A stretch of 64,000 nucleotides of DNA from Poindextera sp963706385 (GCA_963706385.1 OY970153.1:1178001-1242000); one strand, 5' to 3'; numbered from the stretch's first letter, positions 41,494-51,008 are shown. The notes: a model not told the origin generated them from the letters alone. Program-made: numbers and translations.

Positions 41494-43140
41494 ATGCCGG
41501 AATCGGGCTCGAAGTCTGGGGCGAAAAGCGGGGGCGCCGCGGCAAGCTATGACGTCGTCATCGTCGGGGCCGGATTCGCGGGGCTGTATATGCTCCACAA
41601 GGCGCGCCAGCTGGGCTTCTCCGCGCGGGTGTTCGAAGCCGGCGACGGGATCGGCGGCACCTGGTTCTGGAACCGCTATCCGGGCGCGCGGGTGGATATC
41701 CAGAGCCTGGAATATTCCTATCAGTTCGATGAAGACCTGCAGCAGCAATGGGAATGGAGCGAACGCTACGCGCCGCAAGGCGAGCTGCTGGACTACGCCA
41801 ACCACGTGGCCGACCGCTTCAAGCTGTGGCCGGACATCCAGCTGAACACCCGCGTGACCTCGACGCACTACGACGAGGCCGCCGGCCTGTGGCGCGTGCG
41901 GACCGATCAGGGCGACGCGGTGAACGCCGGCAACGTGGTCATGGCCACCGGCTGCCTGTCCTCGACCAACACCCCCAATTTCGAGGGCCTGGACAGTTTC
42001 AAGGGCCGCACGTTCCACACCGGGCGCTGGCCCAAGGAGCCGGTGAACTTCACCGGCCGGCGGGTGGGCGTCATCGGCACCGGCTCCTCGGCGATCCAGT
42101 CCATCCCGGTGATCGCCGAACAGGCGGCGCACCTGACGGTGTTCCAGCGCACGCCCAACTATTCGGTGCCGGCGCACAACGGCCCGATACCGGAGGACGT
42201 GGTGCGCAAGGTGAAGGCGAACTACGCCGACTTCCGCGCGGCCAACAACAACACCGCCCTCGGCGCCGACTGGGACTACCGCGCCGATACGGCCATGGAA
42301 CACACGCCGGAAGAGCGCGAAGCGGAGTATGAAAGCCGCTGGGCGCGTGGGGGGCTGAGCTTCTACGGCTCCTACGCCGACATACTGAGCGATCCGGAAG
42401 CCAACTTCACCGCGGCCGAGTTCATCCGCGGCAAGATCCGCCAGATCGTCAAGGACCCGGTGGTGGCCGAAAAGCTGTGCCCCACCACCGCCCTGGGCTG
42501 CAAGCGGATCTGCGTCGACACCGGCTATTACGCCACCTACAACCGGTCCAACGTCACCCTGGTGGACGTGCGCGCGGCGCCGATCGAAGCGATCACCCCG
42601 ACGGGCCTGCGCACGACGGACGCGGCCTACGACTTCGACGATCTGATCTTCGCCACCGGCTTCGACGCCATGACCGGCGCGCTGATGCGCATGGACATCC
42701 GCGGCGCGCGCGGGGTGGCGCTGAAGGACGCCTGGGCCGAGGGGCCGAAGACCTACCTGGGCCTGTGCGTCGCCGGTTTCCCCAACCTGTTCATCATCGC
42801 CGGCCCGGGCAGCCCCTCGGTGCTGACCAACATGCTGCCCTCCATCGAGCAGCACGTGAACTGGATCGGCCGGACGCTGGACCATATGCGCAAGCGGGGA
42901 CTCAAGCGCATCGAAGCCAAGGCCAAAGCCCAGGAGGAATGGGTCGCCCACGTCAACGAGACCGCCGCCCCCACCATCCTGCCGACCTGCAATTCCTGGT
43001 ACCTGGGCGCCAACATCCCCGGCAAACCCCGGGTGTTCATGCCCTATCTGGGCTTCGCCCCCTATGTGGCGAAGTGCGACGAGGTGGTGGCCAACGGCTA
43101 CGAAGGCTTCGTGCTGTCCGCGCCGGCGCACGCCTCCTGA
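41494..43140 (+). CDS. Baeyer-Villiger type flavin monooxygenase (copy 1)
   Basis: 548 aa. First Rossmann motif GAGFAG (25-30), type I BVMO fingerprint FKGRTFHTGRWP (169-180), second Rossmann GTGSSA (195-200), and the second fingerprint-like GGTWFWNRYPGARVD. NADPH- and FAD-dependent insertion of oxygen next to a ketone carbonyl. Length and motifs match the cyclohexanone/cyclopentadecanone monooxygenase group. Ends VLSAPAHAS, as its paralogue at 46.6 kb ends ALSSPAHAS. Confidence 0.94.
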   Translation: MPESGSKSGAKSGGAAASYDVVIVGAGFAGLYMLHKARQLGFSARVFEAGDGIGGTWFWNRYPGARVDIQSLEYSYQFDEDLQQQWEWSERYAPQGELLDYANHVADRFKLWPDIQLNTRVTSTHYDEAAGLWRVRTDQGDAVNAGNVVMATGCLSSTNTPNFEGLDSFKGRTFHTGRWPKEPVNFTGRRVGVIGTGSSAIQSIPVIAEQAAHLTVFQRTPNYSVPAHNGPIPEDVVRKVKANYADFRAANNNTALGADWDYRADTAMEHTPEEREAEYESRWARGGLSFYGSYADILSDPEANFTAAEFIRGKIRQIVKDPVVAEKLCPTTALGCKRICVDTGYYATYNRSNVTLVDVRAAPIEAITPTGLRTTDAAYDFDDLIFATGFDAMTGALMRMDIRGARGVALKDAWAEGPKTYLGLCVAGFPNLFIIAGPGSPSVLTNMLPSIEQHVNWIGRTLDHMRKRGLKRIEAKAKAQEEWVAHVNETAAPTILPTCNSWYLGANIPGKPRVFMPYLGFAPYVAKCDEVVANGYEGFVLSAPAHAS

Positions 43141-43148
43141 GGCCGACC

Positions 43149-43183
43149 CTGAACGGCGCCGGCCCGAGGCCGGCGCCGTTCAG
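43149..43183. terminator. Bidirectional terminator between convergent genes
   Basis: CTGAACGGCGCCGGC (43149-43163) and its exact complement (43169-43183) around a 5-base loop, between the BVMO stop and the convergent acyl-CoA synthetase stop. A 15-bp GC stem serving both directions; the right arm overlaps the synthetase stop codon. Confidence 0.75.
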
Positions 43184-44805
43184 GCCATGATCCCGAGTTC
43201 TTGCAGGGCGAGGTCGCGTGCGCCCTTGTAATCCGCCTTGCCGTTCGGCGCCCTGAGCATGCGCGGCACCGCGATCAGCCGCTTGGGCGTCTTGTAGCCG
43301 GCCAGGTGCTTGCGCACGTGCTCGCGGATCGCGATCTCGTCGAGCGCCGCGCCGCCGCGCAGCTCGACGAGGCCGGTCACCGACTGACCCCACTTCTCGT
43401 CGGGAACCCCGACCACCAGCGCGTCCTCGATGTCCGGATGCAGCTTGAGCACCTCCTCGACCTCTTCCGGGAACACCTTTTCTCCCGCAGTGTTGATGCA
43501 GCCGCTGCCACGCCCCAAAAGGGTGATGGTGCCGTCCGTCTCGACGGTGCAGAAGTCCCCAGGGATCGAGTAGCGCACGCCGTCGATCACCTTGAACGTC
43601 TCATCGGTCTTCTTCTGGTCCTTGTAATAGCCGTTGGGCAGCGGATCGCCGCGGGCGATCAGCCCCACCTCGCCGCTGCCCGGCGCGATCTCCCGGCCCT
43701 CGGGGCTGAACACCTTGACGTTGTCGCCGATCTGGAACTTGGCGGTCTCGACCTCGCCCTCGGCGGTCATGACCGAAAGGCCGAAGCCGACCGCTTCGGA
43801 GGAGCCGAACGAATCCAACAGGGTGACCTGCGGCAGGTGGCGAAGCAGCCCCTGCTTGACCTCGGTGCTCCACATGATGCCGGAGGAGACGATGGAGAGC
43901 ACGCAGGAGGCGTCGTAGCGCCCGCCCGCCTCGTCCAGCGCCCGCAGCATCGGCTTGGCGAAGGCGTCGCCGACGATGACGATCTGCTCGACGCGGTGCT
44001 TGTCGACCGCCGCCCAAAGCTCGTGCGGATCGAAATGCGCCGACTTCAGCGTCACCACCGTGCCGCCGGCGATCATCGCCGACATGCCGGTGAACAGGCC
44101 GGTGCCGTGCATCAGCGGGCAGGCCGGCATGTTGATCGGGCCCCGTCCCGCCTGCTTGACGAGGTCGAGGTGGTCCTCCAGGTCCTGCGGCATCCGCGCG
44201 ACTAGGGCGGGGTTGAGCAGGGCGCGGCGCAGCGAGTCCTGGCGCCACATCACCCCCTTCGGCATGCCGGTGGTGCCGCCGGTGTAGATGAAGAACAGAT
44301 CATCGGGCGAGCGGGTGATCTCCAGCCGCTGGCCCTCGCCGGCGGCGGCCAGGGCCTCGAACGGCTCGGCGAAGGCCGGGACCGGCTCGGACGCGCCGTC
44401 CTCCACCATCAGCCATCGCCGCACCTTCGGCAGCCGTTCGTGGATTTGCTCGACGATCGGGGCGAACTCGCGCGCGAAGATCACCACCGAGGCGTCGGAA
44501 TTCTCGAAGATGTAATGCACCTCGTCGGCCACGTAGCGGTAGTTGACGTTGACGTGCGCCTGGCGGGATTTGAACCCCGCGACCAGGCCTTCCATGTAGG
44601 CGGGGTGGTTGCGCAGGTAGAAGGCGAGCTTGTCGCCGGCTTGGGCGCCGCCCACGATCAGGGCGTGGGCGAGATTGTTGGTCCGCCGGTCGAACTCGCG
44701 CCAGGTGACGACGCGCGCGCCGTGGATCAGCGCCGGCTGATCGGGCGAGACCACGCCCGCGACCGCGTCGAACAGGTCGCCGTAGTTCCAACCTTGGAAA
44801 GCCAT
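43180..44805 (-). CDS. Acyl-CoA synthetase (AMP-forming)
   Basis: 541 aa from ATG 44805, preceded by GGAGGA; a longer in-frame start at 44892 is not favoured. ANL motifs: YTGGTTGMPKG (174-184), LLDSFGSSEAVGFG (A5), CTVETDGTITLLGRGSGCINTAGEKVFPEEVEEVL (A7/A8) and the C-terminal LRAPNGKADYKGARD lysine region. The acid is unknown. Near the two monooxygenases and the ACAD10/11-type kinase, so it may activate the acid released from the BVMO ester. Confidence 0.93.
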   Translation of the reverse strand: MAFQGWNYGDLFDAVAGVVSPDQPALIHGARVVTWREFDRRTNNLAHALIVGGAQAGDKLAFYLRNHPAYMEGLVAGFKSRQAHVNVNYRYVADEVHYIFENSDASVVIFAREFAPIVEQIHERLPKVRRWLMVEDGASEPVPAFAEPFEALAAAGEGQRLEITRSPDDLFFIYTGGTTGMPKGVMWRQDSLRRALLNPALVARMPQDLEDHLDLVKQAGRGPINMPACPLMHGTGLFTGMSAMIAGGTVVTLKSAHFDPHELWAAVDKHRVEQIVIVGDAFAKPMLRALDEAGGRYDASCVLSIVSSGIMWSTEVKQGLLRHLPQVTLLDSFGSSEAVGFGLSVMTAEGEVETAKFQIGDNVKVFSPEGREIAPGSGEVGLIARGDPLPNGYYKDQKKTDETFKVIDGVRYSIPGDFCTVETDGTITLLGRGSGCINTAGEKVFPEEVEEVLKLHPDIEDALVVGVPDEKWGQSVTGLVELRGGAALDEIAIREHVRKHLAGYKTPKRLIAVPRMLRAPNGKADYKGARDLALQELGIMA

Positions 44806-45014
44806 CGAAATCCTCCCGCCGTCGCCGGGTTCGCCCCGGTCCGTCGTGACTGGTGTCACCCCCTCGATACGATCAGGCGATCCTATCGCCAAGGAGGTTG
44901 CGGGCGGATGTTAGTGTAGCGGCGGCCTCGGCGCCATCTCCGGCTTGGACAAACGGAGCCTCCTGGCAAGATCGCCCAAGCACCCTAAGATGCGGCGCAG
45001 GGAGGACAAGCCAA

Positions 45015-45350
45015 ATGGCCCACTACACCATCATCGTACTGAGCAATCCGGTCGCCGGCCGGGAGGCCGAGTTCGACGCCTGGTACACCAACACCCACAT
45101 CCTGGACCTCTTGAAGGTTCCCGGCGTCGAAACCGCCCAGCGCTTCGCCGTGGTCGACGCGCTCAGCAACGGCGCCAAGCAGAGCTATATCGCCCAATAC
45201 GGGGTCGAGACCGACGACATCGACGCGACCATGGCCCTCATTCAATCGCGCCTCGGCGGGCCGCAGATGCCGATGAGCGACGCTTTCGACATGACCAGCG
45301 CGGCCTTCCTGGTCGCCGCGGCGATCACTGAGAAGATCGCGGCGAAATAG
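45015..45350 (+). CDS. EthD/dimeric alpha-beta barrel-like protein
   Basis: 111 aa. HYTIIVLSNPVAGREAEFDAWYTNTHILDLLKVPGVETAQRF is the typical first half of a ferredoxin-like dimeric barrel (DxWYxxxHxxDxxxxPG). Such proteins act as monooxygenases, isomerases or accessory factors in degradation clusters. ATG after GGAGGACA. Stands alone between the synthetase and kinase genes. Confidence 0.85.
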   Translation: MAHYTIIVLSNPVAGREAEFDAWYTNTHILDLLKVPGVETAQRFAVVDALSNGAKQSYIAQYGVETDDIDATMALIQSRLGGPQMPMSDAFDMTSAAFLVAAAITEKIAAK

Positions 45351-45367
45351 GCGCTCTGGCGCCGAAG

Positions 45368-46414
45368 CTAGAGCCGGGCCACCGCCTCTTCGGCCTGGGT
45401 GAGCGCGCCGTCGATCCGCGAGCGCATCTCGTCCAGATCGACGCCCTCGGCGCTCTTCTTGCCTTCCATGTAGCGGGCGTAGACGCCGTGGACGATGGCC
45501 GCGGTCTTCCAGCGGTTGAAGCCGACGTAATAGTCCAGCCGCGACAGGTCCCGGCCGGTCCTGTCCGCATACCGCCGGGCCAGCGCGGTGCGCGGGGGGA
45601 AGCCGGGCGGCGAGGTCGCCGCTTCGGGCCTTGGCGGCGTGGCGTCGCTCGGATCGGGCCACTGGTTGAGCGCATAGGCGAGGTCGGCGAGCGGATCGCC
45701 GAGCGTCGAAATCTCCCAGTCGACCACCGCGGCGATGGTGCAGTCCGGACCGGTGAGGGTGTTGTGCAGGCCGTAGTCGCCGTGAACGATCCGGGCCGGG
45801 CCCTGCTCGGGAAGATTGTCCAGGAAGAACTTCTGCAGCGTGTGCGCGCGCGCATCGTCGTACTTGGCCGGCGCGATCGAGGCCATCCAGGATTGGTACC
45901 AGGTCTTCAGTTGACGGCCGACGTAGCTGTCCGTCTTGCCCAGATCGCCGAGACCGACCGCCGCCGGATCGAGCGCGTGCAGCTCGGCCAGCACGTCGAT
46001 GAACGAATGGGCCAGCTTCGTCCTGTGCCGCTCGGGAACCCACCGGCGGGTGTCGTCGGCGGTGTACAGCGGGTGGCCGTCGACATAGCCCATGACGTAG
46101 AACCGGGCGCCGGTGACGGCGATGTCCTCGCAAAAGCCCAGCGCCCGCGGCACCGGAACCGGCGTCGGCCCCAGCGCGCTGATCAGCGCCCATTCGCGGC
46201 CCATGTCGTGCGCCTTGGGCAGGAGTTCGCCCAGCGGCGGGCGGCGGATGACCGCCTTCCTCCCCGCCGTGTCCTCGATCATATAGGTCAGATTGGAGTG
46301 CCCGCCCTCCAGGCGCGTCCAGGTCAGGGGGGGCGTCAGGTTTTTGACGTGCTGGCGGATCCACGCCTCCACCGAGGCGGTGTCGTAGCCTGGAAGCTGT
46401 TCGGTGATGGTCAT
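45368..46414 (-). CDS. Phosphotransferase of the ACAD10/11 N-terminal kinase type
   Basis: 348 aa from ATG 46414. Protein-kinase-like APH fold: WTRLEGGHSNLTYMI (nucleotide loop), VIRRPPLGELLPKAHDMGREW, catalytic VHGDYGLHNTL and metal DWEISTLGDPLADLAY. Members of this group, fused to acyl-CoA dehydrogenases in animals (ACAD10/11), phosphorylate 4-hydroxyacyl-CoAs so they can be catabolised. Beside monooxygenase/esterase genes that would yield hydroxy acids, a hydroxyacyl-CoA kinase role is attractive but inferred. Diverges from the second BVMO. Confidence 0.88.
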   Translation of the reverse strand: MTITEQLPGYDTASVEAWIRQHVKNLTPPLTWTRLEGGHSNLTYMIEDTAGRKAVIRRPPLGELLPKAHDMGREWALISALGPTPVPVPRALGFCEDIAVTGARFYVMGYVDGHPLYTADDTRRWVPERHRTKLAHSFIDVLAELHALDPAAVGLGDLGKTDSYVGRQLKTWYQSWMASIAPAKYDDARAHTLQKFFLDNLPEQGPARIVHGDYGLHNTLTGPDCTIAAVVDWEISTLGDPLADLAYALNQWPDPSDATPPRPEAATSPPGFPPRTALARRYADRTGRDLSRLDYYVGFNRWKTAAIVHGVYARYMEGKKSAEGVDLDEMRSRIDGALTQAEEAVARL

Positions 46415-46578
46415 GCCGAGGTTTCCCCAAGGTCTGGTCGATCGGAGGCTCTGGTCCGCATTCTGGCCCAGAAGCGCGCCGGGCGTCGCGGAAATTATCG
46501 GGCGCGGCCGAGAGCCGCGCGCCACGCGTAAAATGCGCTATGCTCGGCAAAACGAAAACATCAGGGAGTGAGACCAAA

Positions 46579-48231
46579 ATGGGCGTAACGGTAAAATCCG
46601 CGGCCGAGAACGGCGGGGCCACGGCCTCTTATGACGTCGTCGTCGTCGGGGCCGGATTCGCGGGGCTCTACATGCTCCACAAGCTGCGCGGGCTCGGCTA
46701 TTCGGCGCGGGTGTTCGAGGCCGGCGACGGCGTCGGCGGCACCTGGTACTGGAACCGCTATCCCGGCGCGCGGGTCGACATCGAGAGCCAGGAATACTCC
46801 TATTCCTTCTCCGAAGAGCTCGAACTCGAATGGGAGTGGACCGAGCGCTACGCGACCCAGCCGGAACTGCTTCGCTACATCAACCACGTCGCCGACCGGT
46901 TCGACCTCAGGCGCGACATCCAGCTCGAGACGCGGGTGACGGCGGCGGTGTTCGATGAGGCCACAAGCCGCTGGACCGTGACCACCGACCGCGGCGATCG
47001 AGTGAGCGCGAAATACTGCGTCATGGCCACCGGCTGCCTGTCCGTGCCCAAGGAGCCCGACGTGGCGGGCGCGGAACGGTTCGAGGGCGAGACCTACCAC
47101 ACCGGCCGCTGGCCGCACGAAGGCGTCGATTTCACCGGCCAGACGGTCGCGGTGATCGGCACCGGCTCGTCGGCCATCCAGTCGATCCCGCAGATCGCCA
47201 ATCAGGCCGCCAAGCTCTACGTCTTCCAGCGCACGCCCAACTTCAGCCTGCCCGCGCACAACGGCCCGCTCGATCCCGCGGTCGCCCGGGACTGGAAAGC
47301 CAATCGCGAAACCTACCGCGAGCGGCAGCGCAGTTCGAGTTTCGGCAACGTGATGATCCGCGACAACGAGCAGTCCGCCCTGGACGTGTCTGAAGAGGAG
47401 CGCCGACGCATCTACGAGGACTGCTGGGCGCAAGGCGGATTCAGTCTGGTCGGCGCCTTCACCGACCTGCTGACCAACAAGGCGGCCAACGACACCGCCG
47501 CCGAGTTCGTGCGCGAAAAGATCCGCGACATCATCAAGGATCCGCAGGTCGCGGAAAAGCTGCTGCCCACGAACCACCCGATCGTGACCAAACGCCCGTG
47601 CATCGACACCGGCTATTTCGAGACCTACAACCGCGACAACGTCACCCTAGTGGACCTCAACGCCACGCCGATCGAGGCGATCACCCCGACGGGGCCGCGC
47701 ACCTCGGCCGCGGATTACCCGGTGGACAGCATCGTCTACGCCATCGGCTTCGACGCCATGACCGGCGCGCTGTGCAACATCGACATCCGCGGGCGCGGCG
47801 GGGTGGGCCTGAAGGACAAGTGGTCAAACGGGCCGCGCACCTACCTCGGCCTGATGATCGCCGGGTTTCCGAACCTGTTCATCGTCACCGGCCCCGGCAG
47901 TCCCTCGGTGCTGTCCAACATGATCGTCTCGATCGAACAGCACGTGAATTGGATCACCGACTGCATCGCCTATCTGAGCGAGCGGCAGGTCGGGGCGATC
48001 GAAGCCACGGAGGACGCGGAGGACGCCTGGGTCGCGCACGTCAACGAGGTGGCCGAGAGCACCCTCTATCCGTTGGCCAACTCCTGGTATCTGGGGGCCA
48101 ACGTCCCGGGCAAGCCGCGGGTCTTCATGCCCTACATCGGGGGGGTTGGCGCCTACCGCGACAAGTGCTCGGAGGTCGCCGCCAAGGGCTACGAGGGCTG
48201 CGCCCTGTCCTCGCCGGCCCACGCTTCCTGA
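46579..48231 (+). CDS. Baeyer-Villiger type flavin monooxygenase (copy 2)
   Basis: 550 aa. Start at 46579 after GGGAGTGAG, giving the same N-terminal layout as copy 1. GAGFAG (24-29), BVMO fingerprint FEGETYHTGRWP (168-179), GTGSSAIQSIP and GGTWYWNRYPGARVD all present. It is similar to copy 1 along the full length, so the pair arose by duplication and has diverged in the middle region (about 255-310), likely the substrate side. A trailing non-initiated reading frame 48232-48353 was not called. Confidence 0.94.
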   Translation: MGVTVKSAAENGGATASYDVVVVGAGFAGLYMLHKLRGLGYSARVFEAGDGVGGTWYWNRYPGARVDIESQEYSYSFSEELELEWEWTERYATQPELLRYINHVADRFDLRRDIQLETRVTAAVFDEATSRWTVTTDRGDRVSAKYCVMATGCLSVPKEPDVAGAERFEGETYHTGRWPHEGVDFTGQTVAVIGTGSSAIQSIPQIANQAAKLYVFQRTPNFSLPAHNGPLDPAVARDWKANRETYRERQRSSSFGNVMIRDNEQSALDVSEEERRRIYEDCWAQGGFSLVGAFTDLLTNKAANDTAAEFVREKIRDIIKDPQVAEKLLPTNHPIVTKRPCIDTGYFETYNRDNVTLVDLNATPIEAITPTGPRTSAADYPVDSIVYAIGFDAMTGALCNIDIRGRGGVGLKDKWSNGPRTYLGLMIAGFPNLFIVTGPGSPSVLSNMIVSIEQHVNWITDCIAYLSERQVGAIEATEDAEDAWVAHVNEVAESTLYPLANSWYLGANVPGKPRVFMPYIGGVGAYRDKCSEVAAKGYEGCALSSPAHAS

Positions 48232-48364
48232 CGCCGCTCCGGGCGTCGTGGCGCGCCACCGCGGCCGATGCGCAGGCGCCGCCCCGCGACGCCAATGGCG
48301 AGTTCCTCAAGCGCCAGCTGCGCGAAAGCCCGAAGCTGGAGGAAGCCGCCTAGCTATCGGCCCG

Positions 48365-48853
48365 TCAGTCGCCCAGCAGCGTGAGCGCCTGGGCGGCGCG
48401 TTCGGCGTGGCGCGTCTCCTCCTGGCCGTTCTGCCGCAGCAGGGCGGCGGCCTGCGCATCGGCCGTGTGGCTGGCCCAGGTCTCGTACAGCGCGCAGCCG
48501 TTGTTCTCGGCCCCGACCAGCATCTCCAGCAGGGCGCGGTCGACCTTGCGTCCGGACGCGACGGCATAGCGGTTGTCCGCCTCGGCCGGCGTCGCGAAAT
48601 CCTCGCCGGACAACAGCTTGATCACCTTGGCGACGCGGTGGGCGTGGGCCATCTCCTCGCGGCCGTTGGCTTCCAGCAGCCGGGCGATCTCGGGGTTGGG
48701 CGCCGAACGGGCCATCTCGAAATAGGCGCTCTGGCCCGACGCCTCGAGAAACACCATCAGCTTCAGGTCGTCGATCGTCGGGTCGGTGACGGCGTTGATG
48801 TGGGCGAAGGCCTCGCCCGTGCTGGCGGGCGCGCTGGCCGGCAATTGGCTCAT
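48365..48853 (-). CDS. Ferritin-like di-iron protein
   Basis: 162 aa four-helix protein with two repeated iron-ligand helices: MVFLEASGQSAYFEMA with NGREEMAHAHR, and MLVGAENNGCALYETWA with QNGQEETRHAER. The E...ExxH pairs repeat as in rubrerythrin/ferritin-like domains. No rubredoxin domain or signal peptide. Likely di-iron, with peroxidase, iron storage or unknown oxidase role. Monocistronic; about 200 bp upstream (48854-49060) hold no other gene. Confidence 0.85.
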   Translation of the reverse strand: MSQLPASAPASTGEAFAHINAVTDPTIDDLKLMVFLEASGQSAYFEMARSAPNPEIARLLEANGREEMAHAHRVAKVIKLLSGEDFATPAEADNRYAVASGRKVDRALLEMLVGAENNGCALYETWASHTADAQAAALLRQNGQEETRHAERAAQALTLLGD

Positions 48854-49060
48854 GGTCGTTTCTCCGGTCTGAGGCGGCGCAGCTTAGAGGCATTCGCAGC
48901 AAAGCGCACGCCGATCCCGCGCCGCCATACTTTGGCCGCGGCCCGCCGTACAGACTGCGCCAATGGCCATGCGCGCATCTTCCGCCCCGAGCGGCTATAG
49001 TCGCGTTGAATCGCGCGTCCGGGGTTGGCGGACGCATGACGGATTGGGAGCCATCGAGCG

Positions 49061-49780
49061 ATGAGACGGACAGCGATCCCGAAGGGCGCGGCGATCCTCT
49101 TGGCCCTGGCCTCGCCCGGCTTGGCGATCGCGGCGCCGCAAACCTACGACTATGTCGTCACCCATTCGCGCTATGGCGTGATCGGCGACTACGACCGCAC
49201 CATCGAGCAAACCGGCGGGATCACCCGCGCGCAGTCGCGCCTCACGATCGCGGTCAAGGTGCTGGGCATCGTGGTGCATCGCGAGAACGCCGACCAGACC
49301 GAGGTCTGGCGCGGGCCGCGGCTGATCTCGTTCAACAGCGTGACGACCTCCAACGGCAAGCCGCTCAAAGTCAGCGGCGAGGCGCGCGACAACGGCTTTT
49401 GGGTCACCACCCCGGCCGGGACCGCGATCGCGCCGGCCGACGTCGCGGCGTCCGACCCCTGGGGGTTCAGCCGCACGGGCCCCTCGCAGGTGGTGTCGAT
49501 CAAGTCGGGCAAGATCGAACCGGTCAATGTGATCGGCGGCGAGACCGAGACGCTCCTGCTCCGCGGCGTCGCCGTGCCCGTCCGCCACTTCCGGGTCAGC
49601 ACGGCCCGGCAGCCGGACAAGTGGGACGTCTGGCTCGACGCCCAGGGCGTGCCGATCAAGTTCCGCAGCCTCGAACGGGGCGGAACGGTCGATTTCACCC
49701 TGAACGCGCCGCCGAACGCCGGCGGGGCTCCCAGCTCCCTGGCGATGGTCGCGTCCCCACGCGGGCCTGACACCCGGTAG
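49061..49780 (+). CDS. Secreted DUF6134-like protein
   Basis: 239 aa with a signal peptide (about 1-26, ending AIAAP). All-beta mature part: YDYVVTHSRYGVIGDYDRTIE, NADQTEVWRGPRLISFNSVTTSNGK, DKWDVWLDAQGVPIKFRS. This pattern of a hairpin-rich fold comparing a substrate form with 'TEVWRDGRL' resembles DUF6134 proteins of Caulobacterales and sphingomonads; function unknown. Periplasmic. Followed by a low-coding AT-richer gap. Confidence 0.82.
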   Translation: MRRTAIPKGAAILLALASPGLAIAAPQTYDYVVTHSRYGVIGDYDRTIEQTGGITRAQSRLTIAVKVLGIVVHRENADQTEVWRGPRLISFNSVTTSNGKPLKVSGEARDNGFWVTTPAGTAIAPADVAASDPWGFSRTGPSQVVSIKSGKIEPVNVIGGETETLLLRGVAVPVRHFRVSTARQPDKWDVWLDAQGVPIKFRSLERGGTVDFTLNAPPNAGGAPSSLAMVASPRGPDTR

Positions 49781-50240
49781 GTCGCGCCGAGGCAAGCGCG
49801 AACACGTCCATTCGGTCGCCGAAACGCGCCTGATCGATGGCGGGATCATCCACCTGCTGCGCGACGGGCCGGACACGTTCCACGCCATGTTCGCCGACGA
49901 CTTCCGCGCCGCCCTGCCGGTGGACCTCTCAGCCTGGCGCCGGCGACCGCTCGGCGCGCGGGTTCAGGGAGGTCCACGGCCGCGTTGTCGTCTGACGACG
50001 GCGACGTCCCGCAACAAGGATGCGGTACGGAATTCTCCGAATAAACTAAGCAACAATCAATGGCTTAGATGGCCGACCGCGCTCATTGACAGATCGTGAC
50101 CGCGAGCGCAAAATCATTCAGTGTTCTGATTATTTATTGTTGACGATTCCCGATGTCGTCGAGCGGATCGGGCGACGTGTGCTCTGCGGTGCGTGCATCC
50201 AAGATGCGCGAATGCGACGGAATTGCGGAAAGGCGGCGCT
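49781..50240. other. 460-bp gap, mostly non-coding, possible gene remnant at its left end
   Basis: The left part (about 49799-49945, plus strand) reads without stops and with protein-like content (REHVHSVAETRLIDGG... FADDFRAALPVDLSAW) but has no start codon and runs into unrelated sequence; it may be a decayed gene end. From about 50020 the sequence is AT-rich with no gene, terminator or clear operator, and probably holds the promoter of the small gene at 50241. Confidence 0.35.
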
Positions 50241-50429
50241 ATGAAATTGCAGGCGTTTCACAAAGACGGCCACAAACCGGAAATCCGCAATGACAATTGG
50301 TGGCGCACTGCTGCGCGGTTTGAGACCTATGTGGTCGCCGCGATGTGGTTAGCGACGATGGCGCTACTCACAGCGGTCGCGTTCACCATAACGCAACCCG
50401 GCATTGTCGTTCCAGGCTTGGTGCGCTGA
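50241..50429 (+). CDS. Small single-pass membrane protein
   Basis: 62 aa from ATG 50241 after AAAGGCGG. Basic N-terminus (MKLQAFHKDGHKPEIRNDNWW) then one membrane helix (about 30-52). No family recognised. Lower GC than neighbours, perhaps acquired. Confidence 0.5.
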   Translation: MKLQAFHKDGHKPEIRNDNWWRTAARFETYVVAAMWLATMALLTAVAFTITQPGIVVPGLVR

Positions 50430-50594
50430 CTTTGGCTGCCCGCGTTGACGAGAGGCGAAGCGCTGGTTGATGTCCGCAAGGCATGGAGGCTGTGAGAAGC
50501 CGCGCGCGCCACATTTCACGCGCCCTCGGTCGAAACCGGTCCTAGGGAATAGCGTCCGACGTCTCGTCTCGACAACGCCTGCGGCCCGTGACGG

Positions 50595-51008
50595 CTAGTG
50601 GGTGGCGCGTTCGGTGGCCGCCCAATCTTTTCGATCACAGGCCGCGATGGTCCTGGAGTCGGTCGGGTCGCCGTGGGCGCAGATGTAGGCCGCGGAGGTG
50701 CGGTCGACCGGGCGTCGATGTGGCTTCGCCGCGGCGGGTCTGGGCTCCGTCGGCGCGGGCGCCGCTTGCGGCGCAAGGCTGGCGGCCCCCGGTTGCGATG
50801 GCGTCGGCGAGATCTCTTGAGCCGGCCTGCTCTCGACCAGCGACGCGAGGCTTACCGGCGCGGCGCTGAGCGGCGCGGGCGCCTTGCCGAACGGCAGACC
50901 GAAACGGGCGAGATTCCATCCCGCCACCCCGCCCTGCGCGAGCACCAGGACCGCGGCGGCCAGCAGGACGACGACGGCCCCCAGGATCAGCCAGAGCGTT
51001 CGCTTCAT
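50595..51008 (-). CDS. Membrane-anchored Pro/Ala-rich hypothetical protein
   Basis: 137 aa from ATG 51008. N-terminal membrane anchor or uncleaved signal (about 5-25), then a Pro/Ala-rich linker (about 50-105) and a short C-terminal segment with two Cys, TSAAYICAHGDPTDSRTIAACDRKDW, which may form a disulfide. It follows liuD by 122 bp on the same strand. No function assigned. Confidence 0.65.
   Translation of the reverse strand: MKRTLWLILGAVVVLLAAAVLVLAQGGVAGWNLARFGLPFGKAPAPLSAAPVSLASLVESRPAQEISPTPSQPGAASLAPQAAPAPTEPRPAAAKPHRRPVDRTSAAYICAHGDPTDSRTIAACDRKDWAATERATH

Noticed and set aside
48232..48353. Open stretch after BVMO copy 2 ending FLKRQLRESPKLEEAA
   Set aside because: No start codon, and BVMO 2 already ends with the same PAHAS tail as its paralogue, so it is not a lost C-terminus. 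Could be a remnant but unsupported.
49887..50099. 70-codon plus-strand frame
   Set aside because: Starts in the middle of the possible gene remnant and runs into unrelated AT-rich sequence; no ribosome binding site.
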